Positions 43,221 to 51,445 of a DNA stretch of 60,994 nt are shown here, piece by piece. Source of the stretch: JBEBSD01 sp040394475. GTDB lineage: Bacteria; Bacteroidota; Bacteroidia; Cytophagales; Spirosomataceae. The notes under the pieces were generated by a model. The model did no database searches, was not told where the DNA came from, and saw nothing but the letters and a program-made list of their open reading frames with translations. The DNA lies in the NCBI GenBank assembly GCA_040394475.1, contig JBEBSD010000036.1, forward strand, positions 1-60,994, written 5' to 3'. Positions within the stretch are counted from its first letter, which is position 1. Every line of letters begins with the position of its first letter. Both the position numbers and the translations under genes were made by a program.

Positions 43221-44299
43221 AACCTATCCGGACACATAATTCTCATTTGCCCGAGGCTGTGAATCGCACCAGTCTGGGTGAAGGACGCACCCCTTTGGTT
43301 CGTTCCCGGCAAATTGGCCCTGCCTTGGGGTTACCTCACTTGTATTTCAAACTGGAGACCGTTAACCCAACTGGTTCATACAAGGATCGCTTTGCCGCTA
43401 TGTTAATTAATGACATGGTAGCGAACGGCCAAAAAATTTGTATCGCTACGTCTAGTGGCAATACGGGGGCAGCATTGGCGGCCTACAGCGCTGCAGCGGG
43501 GATTGTGTGTATAATTCTTGTGGTCGATGGCGCTCCGGTGGCCAAGCTCCGGCAAATGCAGTTATATGGTGCTAAGTTGCTGATGGTGCAGGACTTTGGG
43601 AAATCGGCTGCCGTCACCGAACAGGTTTTTAAAGCGTTAACTGACCTGGTCGGTGTACAGAAATTGCCGTTTCCTGTCAGCGCCTATTGCTACTGCCCGG
43701 AGGGAATGAAAGGCGTTGAGACCATTTCAACTGAACTAATGGACGAATTGTCAGGCGACGTGAGGGTGTTTGTCCCGGCAGGGGGAGGAGGGCTTACCCT
43801 GGCGGTGTCCAAAGGGATGATGCGACAAACCCGGAAGGCGAAAGTGCATTGCGTACAGCCGGAAGGGAATGATACGATTGCTTCCTCCCTGCGGAACGGA
43901 GTGCCGGCGGTTGCGGTGGCACGTTCTACGACTCAGGTCAGCGGCTTGCAGGTAGCGAATGTCCTGGATGGGAACGAAGTGATTGAGGCATGCATCCGCC
44001 TGGGGGGGACCGGGCACGTAGTTTCGGATGAAAATGTGTTCAAATGGCACCGGGAATTGGCTTACAGAGAAGGGATATTCAGTGAACCTGCCGGGGCGGT
44101 GGCTCTGGCTGGGGTTGAGAGTGCGCTATTGAAGAATGAAATTGATAAAAACAACCAGATCGTCTGCCTGGTGACCGGCAGTGGCTTTAAAGACATGGCC
44201 AGTGTCGATAGAAATTTTAAACTGGAAGAAGACATCGTCGCCATGGCACCGCCGGATGCCATGAGCTGGCTGAAAGAAATTTTAAATAATCGTATCTAA
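43217..44299 (+). CDS. Threonine-synthase-like PLP enzyme (fold type II)
   Basis: A 360-residue PLP enzyme of the tryptophan-synthase-beta superfamily. The Schiff-base Lys56 is in NPTGSYKDR, the substrate-carboxylate loop is SSGNTG at 79-84, the phosphate loop is PAGGGGL, and TGSGFKD closes the site. Threonine synthases and serine/threonine dehydratases share this layout. Because it lies in a catabolic cluster beside RidA, a dehydratase or ammonia-lyase on a beta-hydroxy amino acid is more likely than threonine synthesis (inference). The start is TTG at 43217, within the previous stop (TTGA), so translation is coupled. No better ATG exists nearby. Confidence 0.87.
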   Translation: MKPIRTHNSHLPEAVNRTSLGEGRTPLVRSRQIGPALGLPHLYFKLETVNPTGSYKDRFAAMLINDMVANGQKICIATSSGNTGAALAAYSAAAGIVCIILVVDGAPVAKLRQMQLYGAKLLMVQDFGKSAAVTEQVFKALTDLVGVQKLPFPVSAYCYCPEGMKGVETISTELMDELSGDVRVFVPAGGGGLTLAVSKGMMRQTRKAKVHCVQPEGNDTIASSLRNGVPAVAVARSTTQVSGLQVANVLDGNEVIEACIRLGGTGHVVSDENVFKWHRELAYREGIFSEPAGAVALAGVESALLKNEIDKNNQIVCLVTGSGFKDMASVDRNFKLEEDIVAMAPPDAMSWLKEILNNRI

Positions 44300-44312
44300 T
44301 AGCTATCGCAAT

Positions 44313-45203
44313 ATGAGTAATCAAAATTTTCAGGGAGTATGGCCCGCACTGTTTACGCCCGTGAGTGAAAACGGGACGTTGAATGAAAAAGAACTTGAAA
44401 AGTTGGTCGAGCTGATGATCGACCAGAAAATGGATGGTATTTACCTGCTCGGCTCCACCGGGCAAGGACTGCTCTTCAGTGAAGAAGAGCGCAAGCAGAT
44501 TGCTGCGGCTACTCTGGAGATCGTAAGGGGACGGGTGCCGGTAATGGTGCACGTGGGAGCTCTGAACACAGAGGAATCAATTCGCCTGGCCAGGCACGCA
44601 GCGCTGCATGGAGCGGATGCTATCTCGTCTGTCGGTCCCATTTATTTCGGCGGAGGTGCGGAAATGGCCTTTACCCATTACCGGCGTATCGCCGAGTCCA
44701 CAGGGCTGCCTTTCTTTCCGTACCAGATAGGGGGCGCCACCAGTGACGAGGTGATCGATCGGCTGTTGGAGATGCCCCAGGTGGGAGGTATGAAGCTGAC
44801 TACTACGCAGTTACTGGAGATCGGCGCCATCAAAAATAAAGCCGGGGAAAAATGGAAATTATTCAGTGGCGCGGATGAATTGATGTGCCAGGCTGCCATT
44901 TGCGGTACAGTGGGGGCCATCGGAACTTTTTACAACATGTTCGGTCCGACCTGTAAACATATACGGGCGTCTTTTCTGGAAGGAAATGTCCGGGAAGCCA
45001 ATGATTTTATGCTCCTTTTTCAAGGGTTTATCGAACGCATACTGCCCTACGTATGGACTTTTATCGACCGGGGGATGCAACTGAAATACGACATCACCAT
45101 AGGAGCTCCCAAGCCTCCCTTATTGGCCCCGGCAATGCCCTGGAGCGACGCAGAAGTGGTGGGCATGATGGAGGAAGTCGATAGTTTTTATGTAACCGTT
45201 TAA
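44313..45203 (+). CDS. DapA/NanA-family aldolase (class I, Schiff-base)
   Basis: A 296-residue TIM-barrel lyase. The family loop GSTGQGLLFSEEER is close to the GxTGE loop of N-acetylneuraminate lyases and 2-keto-3-deoxy-sugar-acid aldolases, with Gln in the place of Glu. The Tyr of FPYQIGG and the Schiff-base Lys in GGMKLTT are present. Members cleave 2-keto-3-deoxy sugar acids to pyruvate plus an aldehyde, or do the reverse condensation in lysine synthesis. The setting argues for a catabolic aldolase. It starts 13 bp after the PLP enzyme. Confidence 0.9.
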   Translation: MSNQNFQGVWPALFTPVSENGTLNEKELEKLVELMIDQKMDGIYLLGSTGQGLLFSEEERKQIAAATLEIVRGRVPVMVHVGALNTEESIRLARHAALHGADAISSVGPIYFGGGAEMAFTHYRRIAESTGLPFFPYQIGGATSDEVIDRLLEMPQVGGMKLTTTQLLEIGAIKNKAGEKWKLFSGADELMCQAAICGTVGAIGTFYNMFGPTCKHIRASFLEGNVREANDFMLLFQGFIERILPYVWTFIDRGMQLKYDITIGAPKPPLLAPAMPWSDAEVVGMMEEVDSFYVTV

Positions 45204-45212
45204 TCTGAAGAA

Positions 45213-45860
45213 ATGATGGATTTTGAAATGATCAAAAATGAACTGTACACGGCTGTCGTTTCAGATGTGCTGGACAGTATGGGGTACCCGGACCAGGCAA
45301 CCCGAATAGCATTTGTACCGTATGCAGGAGTTGGTGTGTTGGTAGGAAGGTGTAAAACCACTTTGTGGGCGGATATGTACCATGCGGATCCGAATCCCTA
45401 TGAGCTGGAACTGAAAGCAGTAGACTCCTGTCGGCCGGGCGAGGTACTGATCGCTGCCGCAGGCGGGTCACATCGATCCGGGATATGGGGGGAGTTGCTT
45501 TCTACCGCTGCGCGAAACAGCGGTTGCGCCGGTGTGATTGTGCACGGTGCCGTCAGGGATGTTGCTAAAATGAGAGAAATAGGGCTCCCTGTTTTCGCGA
45601 CTGCTAAAAATCCATATGATAGCCGGAACCGGCAGAAAGTGGTCGATATGGATGTGTCCGTGGAAATTGACGGCGTTACATTTAATCCGGGAGACATCGT
45701 GATGGCGGACGAAGACGGCATTGTGGTTGTTCCTCAGGAAATTGAAACCGAAGTGATCGCAGCAGCCATCCGGAAAGTCAATGCCGAAAACATATCCCGT
45801 GATGCAATTAAGGAAGGGATGAAAGCTCAGGAAGCGTACGAAACATTTGGTGTATTATGA
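45213..45860 (+). CDS. RraA-like / HMG-CHA aldolase family protein
   Basis: A 215-residue protein of the RraA fold. The metal and pyruvate site G-x(about 20)-R-x-D is visible in WGELLSTAARNSGC...HGAVRDV. Class II pyruvate aldolases and oxaloacetate decarboxylases of this family act on 4-hydroxy-4-methyl-2-oxoglutarate and related 2-oxo acids. Several members sit in sugar-acid gene clusters with unknown substrate. It is 9 bp from the aldolase gene and overlaps ridA by 4 bp (ATGA), so expression is tightly coupled. It may be a second, metal-dependent pyruvate-forming aldolase or a decarboxylase. Confidence 0.88.
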   Translation: MMDFEMIKNELYTAVVSDVLDSMGYPDQATRIAFVPYAGVGVLVGRCKTTLWADMYHADPNPYELELKAVDSCRPGEVLIAAAGGSHRSGIWGELLSTAARNSGCAGVIVHGAVRDVAKMREIGLPVFATAKNPYDSRNRQKVVDMDVSVEIDGVTFNPGDIVMADEDGIVVVPQEIETEVIAAAIRKVNAENISRDAIKEGMKAQEAYETFGVL

Positions 45861-46243
45861 GTGCTGACAAAATAGTAGTACAAGGAGCAGCTATCCCCGG
45901 CAGCCAGTTGCCTTTTTCTCCGGCCATTATTTCCGGCGGACATGTATTCATCTCGGGACAGGCGTCGGTGGATGACGCCGGGAAGATCGTTGCCGATAGT
46001 TTTGAAGGGGAATGCCGAAGGTCTTTTGACAATTTGAGGCGCATTGCAGAAGCGGCAGGAGCTACGTTGGACGACGCCGTACAAGTGCGTAACTATGTCG
46101 GGAAACAAGAGGATCTGGCAGCGTTTAATGCTATCTACAAAGAATATTTCAATGCGCCCTACCCGGCACGGACCACTTTAATCGGATGCCTGGGCGACTT
46201 GCTGAAGTTTGAAGTGGATGCAATCATTAAATTGCCGGGTTGA
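45857..46243 (+). CDS. RidA family enamine/imine deaminase
   Basis: A 128-residue RidA/YjgF protein. It keeps the Arg105 of YPART that defines deaminase-active RidA proteins, and an acidic residue at 119 (KFE). RidA hydrolyses 2-aminoacrylate-type enamines and imines released by PLP dehydratases. Co-location with a threonine-synthase-like PLP enzyme is therefore functionally pointed: it would speed release of ammonia from that reaction. Start ATG lies in the stop of the RraA-like gene. Confidence 0.93.
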   Translation: MSADKIVVQGAAIPGSQLPFSPAIISGGHVFISGQASVDDAGKIVADSFEGECRRSFDNLRRIAEAAGATLDDAVQVRNYVGKQEDLAAFNAIYKEYFNAPYPARTTLIGCLGDLLKFEVDAIIKLPG

Positions 46244-46244
46244 A

Positions 46245-47693
46245 ATGAGAAGACGTATTGCATTACTCGGGATCTACCATGAAACCAATACCTTCTCCGG
46301 ATCTCCCACGCAGCTTGCTGATTTTAAACAGGGATTTTGGCTGGAAAGGGAGGAGATTCTCACCGAATACCGAGGCGCACACCACGAAATCAGCGGTATC
46401 ATCGAGGTGCTGGAAGCAGCGGAAAATGTCGCATTGATCCCCGTATTGTATGCGTATGCAACCCCGGGAGGGCTGGTGGAGGGAGAGGCTTTGCAGGCGA
46501 TGCTTGCCAGGATGTTCCAACTGTTCCGGGAAGAAGGCCCGTATGACGGGGTCATGGTAGTGCCACATGGTGCGGGAGTGAGTGCGGCGCATCCGGATAT
46601 GGATGGCTATTGGCTCGGGTTGTTGCGAAAGGAAGCGGGAGATGAACTTCCGATAGTAGGAACCCTGGATCCCCATGCAAATGTTAGTCCTGACATGGTG
46701 CGGCATACGCAGGCGCTGCTGCCCTACGCGACTAACCCGCACATCGACCAGGCAGAAACCGGCCGTAAAGCTGCGCGCCTTTTGCTGAGGATCCTGATGG
46801 AACAAAAACAAGTGGTACAACGGCTGGTACAGCTGCCGTTGGCCATCAGTATTGAACAGCAGTATACGTCAAAGGCGCCGTGTTTACCGCTTCTGGCGTA
46901 TATGGAGGAGGTTAAAGCAGCACACGGGTTATTACATATCGGACTGCTGCTTGGTTTTCCCTATGCGGATGTAAAGGAGATGGGGGCTGCTTTTATCCTT
47001 ATCGGAGCAGCAGGATACGGTAACCTGCCGGAAGCCGAAGACCAGCTCCGGCAATACATGAAACAACAGAGGGATGCGTTTATTGGGGCGAAGAAAGGAA
47101 TAGCGGAATGGATCCCCCAACTGAAAGGCCTTCCCGGCCCCATTCTTTTACTGGATATGGGCGACAATGTGGGGGGAGGGAGCAGCGGACGGAGTACTGT
47201 TTTGCTGGAAGCTTTGGATAAAGCGGGCTTGTCGGGTTCCTTTCATTGTATTCTTGATCCCGTGGCGGTTGAGGAAAGCAGGCATCTGCAGCCGGGCGAT
47301 GTATTGGCGATCGGGGAAAACAGGTATGCGATAAAAGTGAGCGCGGTGCGATGGGCAACCGGTAGGTTTACAGAGGCCGCCCCCAGGCACGGAGGCTTTG
47401 TAAACTACGATATGGGAAAGACGGCAATCGTGGAAACAGCATCCGGACAAACGGTGATGCTAACCTCCTTGCGAACTCTCCCGTACAGCCTCCGGCAGCT
47501 CACGGCACACGGCCTGGACCCGCTGGCGTTCCGCTTCATTGTCGCCAAGGGAGTAAATGCCCCGATCGCAGCATATCGTGATGTTTGCAGCACCATATGC
47601 CAGGTAGATACACCGGGGGATACCAGCGCCGACATGACCCGGTTTGTATATCATAATCGCCGCAGACCTTTATTCCCGTTTGAAACAGCTTGA
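46245..47693 (+). CDS. M81 family metallopeptidase (MlrC-like)
   Basis: A 482-residue protein of the MlrC/M81 family, named for linear microcystin breakdown. Start is the ATG at 46245, which gives MRRRIALLGIYHETNTFS; an ATG at 46209 lies inside ridA. Family motifs seen are the metal site YHETNTF at about 11-17, TLDPHANVS, YATNPHIDQAETG and the C-terminal-domain DMGDNVGGGSSGRST. No signal peptide, so cytoplasmic. Many members have no known substrate and occur beside RidA and amino-acid catabolic genes. An amide hydrolase role is likely; the substrate is unknown. Confidence 0.9.
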   Translation: MRRRIALLGIYHETNTFSGSPTQLADFKQGFWLEREEILTEYRGAHHEISGIIEVLEAAENVALIPVLYAYATPGGLVEGEALQAMLARMFQLFREEGPYDGVMVVPHGAGVSAAHPDMDGYWLGLLRKEAGDELPIVGTLDPHANVSPDMVRHTQALLPYATNPHIDQAETGRKAARLLLRILMEQKQVVQRLVQLPLAISIEQQYTSKAPCLPLLAYMEEVKAAHGLLHIGLLLGFPYADVKEMGAAFILIGAAGYGNLPEAEDQLRQYMKQQRDAFIGAKKGIAEWIPQLKGLPGPILLLDMGDNVGGGSSGRSTVLLEALDKAGLSGSFHCILDPVAVEESRHLQPGDVLAIGENRYAIKVSAVRWATGRFTEAAPRHGGFVNYDMGKTAIVETASGQTVMLTSLRTLPYSLRQLTAHGLDPLAFRFIVAKGVNAPIAAYRDVCSTICQVDTPGDTSADMTRFVYHNRRRPLFPFETA

Positions 47694-47718
47694 TTGACAG
47701 TCTATCAGAGATTATTGT

Positions 47719-48555
47719 ATGCTAAAGTACACGGTAACCAAATGGATGGATACAGAATTTTATACGGAAGGACCGGTCGTCGATGCCATGGAAAGGATCT
47801 ATGTAACCACCTTAAAAGGGGGCGAAATCCTACATCTGCACGCCCCCGGTGACCACTCCCGGTGGGCGTCAGGGCAAACTCCCAACGGGCAGGTAGTAAG
47901 CAATCAAGGTGAACACTGGGTTTGTGAGAGCCTGCATTGCGGTATTTCACGGTACGATGCGCAGGGGCGTTTTAGTGGTTATATCGTAAAAGACACGTGT
48001 GCGGGTAAGCGGGTGAATTGTCCCAATGACCTGATTCTGGACCGGTCCGGAAACCTTTATTTTACGGATTCGGTCCGCTCGGAAGGGACGGTGTTTTTTA
48101 AAGGGAACGATGGTGTGGAAACGGTTGTGGCGGAGGGCATCGATTATGCGAATGGCCTGGTGCTGTCGGCAAATGAGTCCGTCTTGTATGTAGCTGAAAG
48201 TTATCAGAACCGTATCCTGGCAATCGCTATAGACAGCCCGGGACAAGGGACTAACCAACGCCTGTGGGCGGATTTGCCGGCACACCCGTCCGGTGAGGCG
48301 GTCCGAAACCTTCCGGATGGCCTGGCGTTGGATCGGGAGGGCCGGCTATGGGTGGCGCATTATGGCATGCAGGCGGTTCAGGTCATCTCGGCAGCCGGTG
48401 TATGGCTGGGAAGCCTGGACACCGGCCTCCCGCTGACCAGTAACATCGCCTTCCTGAAAGAGGAGGGCAATTGTAAAACCATCGTGGTAACCGGCGGGTA
48501 CGACGAGCCGGGACCAGGAGCTGTCGTCGTGCTGACTGTCTGGTTGGATCCTTAA
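47719..48555 (+). CDS. SMP-30/gluconolactonase family lactonase
   Basis: A 278-residue six-bladed propeller with the metal ligands of SMP-30 in place: Glu in FYTEGPV (residue 17), Asn in CPNDLILD and Asp in LPDGLALD. These enzymes open sugar lactones to aldonates. No signal peptide, so the substrate would be an intracellular lactone made by the dehydrogenases of this cluster. The gene begins 26 bp after the M81 gene. Confidence 0.9.
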   Translation: MLKYTVTKWMDTEFYTEGPVVDAMERIYVTTLKGGEILHLHAPGDHSRWASGQTPNGQVVSNQGEHWVCESLHCGISRYDAQGRFSGYIVKDTCAGKRVNCPNDLILDRSGNLYFTDSVRSEGTVFFKGNDGVETVVAEGIDYANGLVLSANESVLYVAESYQNRILAIAIDSPGQGTNQRLWADLPAHPSGEAVRNLPDGLALDREGRLWVAHYGMQAVQVISAAGVWLGSLDTGLPLTSNIAFLKEEGNCKTIVVTGGYDEPGPGAVVVLTVWLDP

Positions 48556-48573
48556 CCATAACCCTTTAATGCT

Positions 48574-49647
48574 ATGAGCAAAACCGGAACTTACCACCTG
48601 ATTTATAGTTTTTTTTTCTTTTTTATTTCAATAGAACTAATGTCGCAAACAATTCAGCCGGAATGGTCGGAAATACCGCCGTTACCAGATCAGCAGGGCT
48701 TTGCCGGAATGTACGCAGGTGTTAGTTCCGGTGTTCTGCTTGCAATGGGCGGGGCTAATTTCCCGGATAGGCTTCCCTGGGAAGGTGGGAAAAAGAAGTG
48801 GTACGATCATATTTACGTACTGCAACCCGGAGGAAACTGGGAACTACTGGATCAAAAGTTACCATGCCCGTCCGGTTATGGGGTATCGGTCACCTATGGT
48901 GATCAGGTGATCCTGGTGGGTGGGAGTACAGAAACGACCCATTTGCGTTCTGTGCATTCGTGCCAATGGACAGGAAAAACGCTCCTTTGGACAGCATTGC
49001 CTGAATTGCCGATTTCGCTTGCAAACATGGGCGGTGCGCTGCTGGATAATTGGCTGTTCATCTTCGGCGGTATGGAAACGCCCACAGGAACAGCACTCGA
49101 CAAGGTTTTTCTACTGGATTTAAAACAGCCTGAAAAAGGCTGGCAGGCAACCACACCGTTGCCGGAGAATAGGATATTTCCGGTAAGTGGCGTGTGGAAC
49201 GGTATGGTCTATGTAATGGGGGGCGAAAACACCCGCACTAATTCGGTAGGGGAAACGTACAGGAATATTTTACTGGATAACTACTCGCTTCAACTTCAGA
49301 AAGAAGAAAAAGGCTGGAAGGCTGTTTGGAAAGAAAGGACCCCGGTTCCGCGAGGGGTGTCGGCAGGAGGTACTACACTGCCCTTGTTACGAGACGACCG
49401 TTTTTTGATATGGGGTGGGGTGGATGCGGTAACGGCTCAGTACAGAACACCGGAAACCCATCCGGGAATTGTCAGAACGGCACTTTACTATTATCCTCAA
49501 TCCGATACCTGGGAATATTTGGGTGAACAGCAGGAATTAGCTGCCCGGGTAACGCTGCCGGTGGTAAAGTGGCAGCAAGGATGGATATACGTTAGCGGAG
49601 AAGTCAAACCAGGTATTCGTACACCTTCCTCGGTGCAAGTGCGTTAA
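48574..49647 (+). CDS. NanM-like kelch-repeat protein (sialic-acid mutarotase family)
   Basis: A 357-residue exported kelch propeller with a strongly hydrophobic N-terminus (YSFFFFFISIEL). The first blade, WSEIPPLPDQQGFAGM...LLAMGGANFPD, and WEGGKKKWYDHIYVL are typical of NanM-type N-acetylneuraminate epimerases. Further blades carry VILVGG, LFIFGGM and VYVMGGENTR. In E. coli NanM is periplasmic and interconverts sialic-acid anomers. Here a periplasmic anomerase for the imported sugar is a fair expectation. It is placed among cytoplasmic enzyme genes, 18 bp after the lactonase. Confidence 0.85.
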   Translation: MSKTGTYHLIYSFFFFFISIELMSQTIQPEWSEIPPLPDQQGFAGMYAGVSSGVLLAMGGANFPDRLPWEGGKKKWYDHIYVLQPGGNWELLDQKLPCPSGYGVSVTYGDQVILVGGSTETTHLRSVHSCQWTGKTLLWTALPELPISLANMGGALLDNWLFIFGGMETPTGTALDKVFLLDLKQPEKGWQATTPLPENRIFPVSGVWNGMVYVMGGENTRTNSVGETYRNILLDNYSLQLQKEEKGWKAVWKERTPVPRGVSAGGTTLPLLRDDRFLIWGGVDAVTAQYRTPETHPGIVRTALYYYPQSDTWEYLGEQQELAARVTLPVVKWQQGWIYVSGEVKPGIRTPSSVQVR

Positions 49648-49664
49648 CTTTAAACAAAGCAAGC

Positions 49665-50606
49665 ATGCAACGTAGTGATTTTTACCAATACCGGATAAGT
49701 CCGCTGACGCTGGGCACAGTGCAGCTGGGCATGGACTACGGGGTTTCCAACCGTTCAGGTGCTCCTGATTTGGAAACTTCCTTCTCCATGCTGGACGACG
49801 CCCTGCTTAATGGAATTACTGCGTTTGATACCGCTCCTGTCTATGGTAATTCCGAAGCGGTATTGGGCGCTTATTTCGAACAGCAAAAGACAGATTACCT
49901 GATCATTTCCAAATTTAAATTTGACCGGAGATGGTGTAATGACCTGGAGAACGCATGGAAGGAAGTTAAAAAGCAGGTTGAGGAATCATTGCAGCGGCTG
50001 AAGTTAAGGCGACTTCCGCTGGCATTGTACCACAAGGCTTCGGATGAATCCATGGACCAGGTGATGGAAATGGTTCCGAAGCTAATCGGCCGGTTAAAGG
50101 AAGATGGATTGGTTGAAAGGGGGGGATTGTCACTTTATTTTTCGGCTGATGCCAATGGCGTTGATACTGATCCGGAGATTGAGGCGCTTCAGATTCCATT
50201 GAATGTGCTGGATCAGTCCCTGATCCATTCGGGAGAGCTGGATCGGTTACACCAACGGGGGATACTTATTTTTATCCGAAGTGTTTTTCTGCAGGGATTA
50301 TTGTTCAGAAATCCGGAAACCTTGGATGGTGAGCTGGTAAAGGCACGTCCCTACCTGACGGCACTTCAGGAACTGGCACAGGAAGCGCAGCTTTCTGTTG
50401 CAGAATTGGCCTTTGGATTTATCCGGGATCTTTCCTCCGTGGACAGCCTGGTAATCGGCGCCGAAACCCGGAAGCAGATCGGGGAGAATATCCGGTTACT
50501 AAACGGTCCCCGGGTGCCGGAAAAAACCAGGGCGGCCCTCTCAGACCTGGTTCTGAATATACCACAGGAGGTGATTACACCTGGAATGTGGGGTCTCAAA
50601 TTTTAA
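49665..50606 (+). CDS. Aldo/keto reductase
   Basis: A 313-residue AKR barrel: LTLGTVQLGMDYG near the start, catalytic Asp and Tyr in FDTAPVYGNSE, Lys in IISKFKF and His in LALYHKASD. The C-terminal VIGAETRKQIGEN binds NAD(P). Members of this branch include sugar dehydrogenases that oxidise aldoses or deoxy-sugars to lactones. Next to a lactonase gene, such a role fits, but reduction of an aldehyde product is equally possible. Gap to the kelch gene is 17 bp. Confidence 0.9.
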   Translation: MQRSDFYQYRISPLTLGTVQLGMDYGVSNRSGAPDLETSFSMLDDALLNGITAFDTAPVYGNSEAVLGAYFEQQKTDYLIISKFKFDRRWCNDLENAWKEVKKQVEESLQRLKLRRLPLALYHKASDESMDQVMEMVPKLIGRLKEDGLVERGGLSLYFSADANGVDTDPEIEALQIPLNVLDQSLIHSGELDRLHQRGILIFIRSVFLQGLLFRNPETLDGELVKARPYLTALQELAQEAQLSVAELAFGFIRDLSSVDSLVIGAETRKQIGENIRLLNGPRVPEKTRAALSDLVLNIPQEVITPGMWGLKF

Positions 50607-50631
50607 ATACGGTTGACAACGAAAGCGAACC

Positions 50632-51423
50632 ATGAAAAACTTATTTGATTTAACGGGGAAAGTGGTGTTGGTCACCGGTGGTACGGGATTATTTGGCGCG
50701 CCGATGTCTCGCGCACTTGCCGAAGCTGGCGCGCAGGTTATTATTGCTTCCCGTAATGCTGCGAATTGCGAAATCTTTGCCGGTAAACTGCAAAAGGAAG
50801 GTTATCTGGCGGCTGGATTGGGACTGAATTTGGAAAGCGAGGAGAGTATCCATGTACTCGTGACGGCGATTAAAGCCCGATTCGGAAGAGTCGACGTTTT
50901 GGTAAACAATGCCGTTTCAAGAGAGGGTTTTCGGACACTTGAGGATATGGATGTGGAGGAGTGGGAACAGGCACAGCGTATTAATGCTACAGGACTGATG
51001 TTAATGACCAAAGCGGTCATCCCGCTAATGCGGGAACATGGCTACGGAAATATCATTAATATAGGCTCCATCCAGGGTGCAGTAGGTCCTAATTTTAGGG
51101 TATACGGGAAGACCGGCATGATCAGCCCGGTCAATTATACGTATGATAAATGGGGAATGGTAGGCTTTACGAAATGGCTGGCCAATTACTATGGCCAATA
51201 CAATATCCGCGCCAATTGTATCAGTCCGGGGGGATATGGGCCGGGAGTAGCGCAAATGGAAGGGAAGGAGGAGTTTGTTGCCAATTATAAAGCGCTGACC
51301 CCTCTTGGAAGGTTTGCTAACGACCGGGACATTCAGGGACCGGTTGTATTCCTGGCATCAGAGGCGGCGGCATACATCACCGGGCATAACTTACTTGTCG
51401 ACGGGGGATGGACCAGTTGGTGA
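50632..51423 (+). CDS. SDR family oxidoreductase (gluconate-5-dehydrogenase-like)
   Basis: A 263-residue classical short-chain dehydrogenase. It has the cofactor loop TGGTGLFG, NNAVSR at the central strand, INIGSIQG for the catalytic Ser region, a Tyr-x-x-x-Lys site in NYTYDKWG, and GHNLLVDGGWTSW at the C-terminus. Sugar-acid or polyol oxidation is the usual role. It is distinct from the SDR half of the fusion protein: there the cofactor loop is TGAAGGIG. Gap to the aldo/keto reductase is 25 bp. Confidence 0.92.
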   Translation: MKNLFDLTGKVVLVTGGTGLFGAPMSRALAEAGAQVIIASRNAANCEIFAGKLQKEGYLAAGLGLNLESEESIHVLVTAIKARFGRVDVLVNNAVSREGFRTLEDMDVEEWEQAQRINATGLMLMTKAVIPLMREHGYGNIINIGSIQGAVGPNFRVYGKTGMISPVNYTYDKWGMVGFTKWLANYYGQYNIRANCISPGGYGPGVAQMEGKEEFVANYKALTPLGRFANDRDIQGPVVFLASEAAAYITGHNLLVDGGWTSW

Positions 51424-51445
51424 GTCTATCAAACAAGGAAAACCT

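Noticed and set aside
43217..44299. Biosynthetic threonine synthase (thrC)
   Set aside because: The motifs fit, but thrA/thrB are not adjacent, the start is a TTG inside a catabolic operon and RidA is close by, so a catabolic dehydratase is more likely. No thrC symbol was given.
40259..49647. Complete classical sialic-acid (nan) catabolic locus
   Set aside because: A sialidase-fold protein, NanM-like protein and NanA-like aldolase are present, but nanE, nanK, nagA and nagB are not in the window, FRIP is missing, and many other enzymes are unexplained by that pathway.
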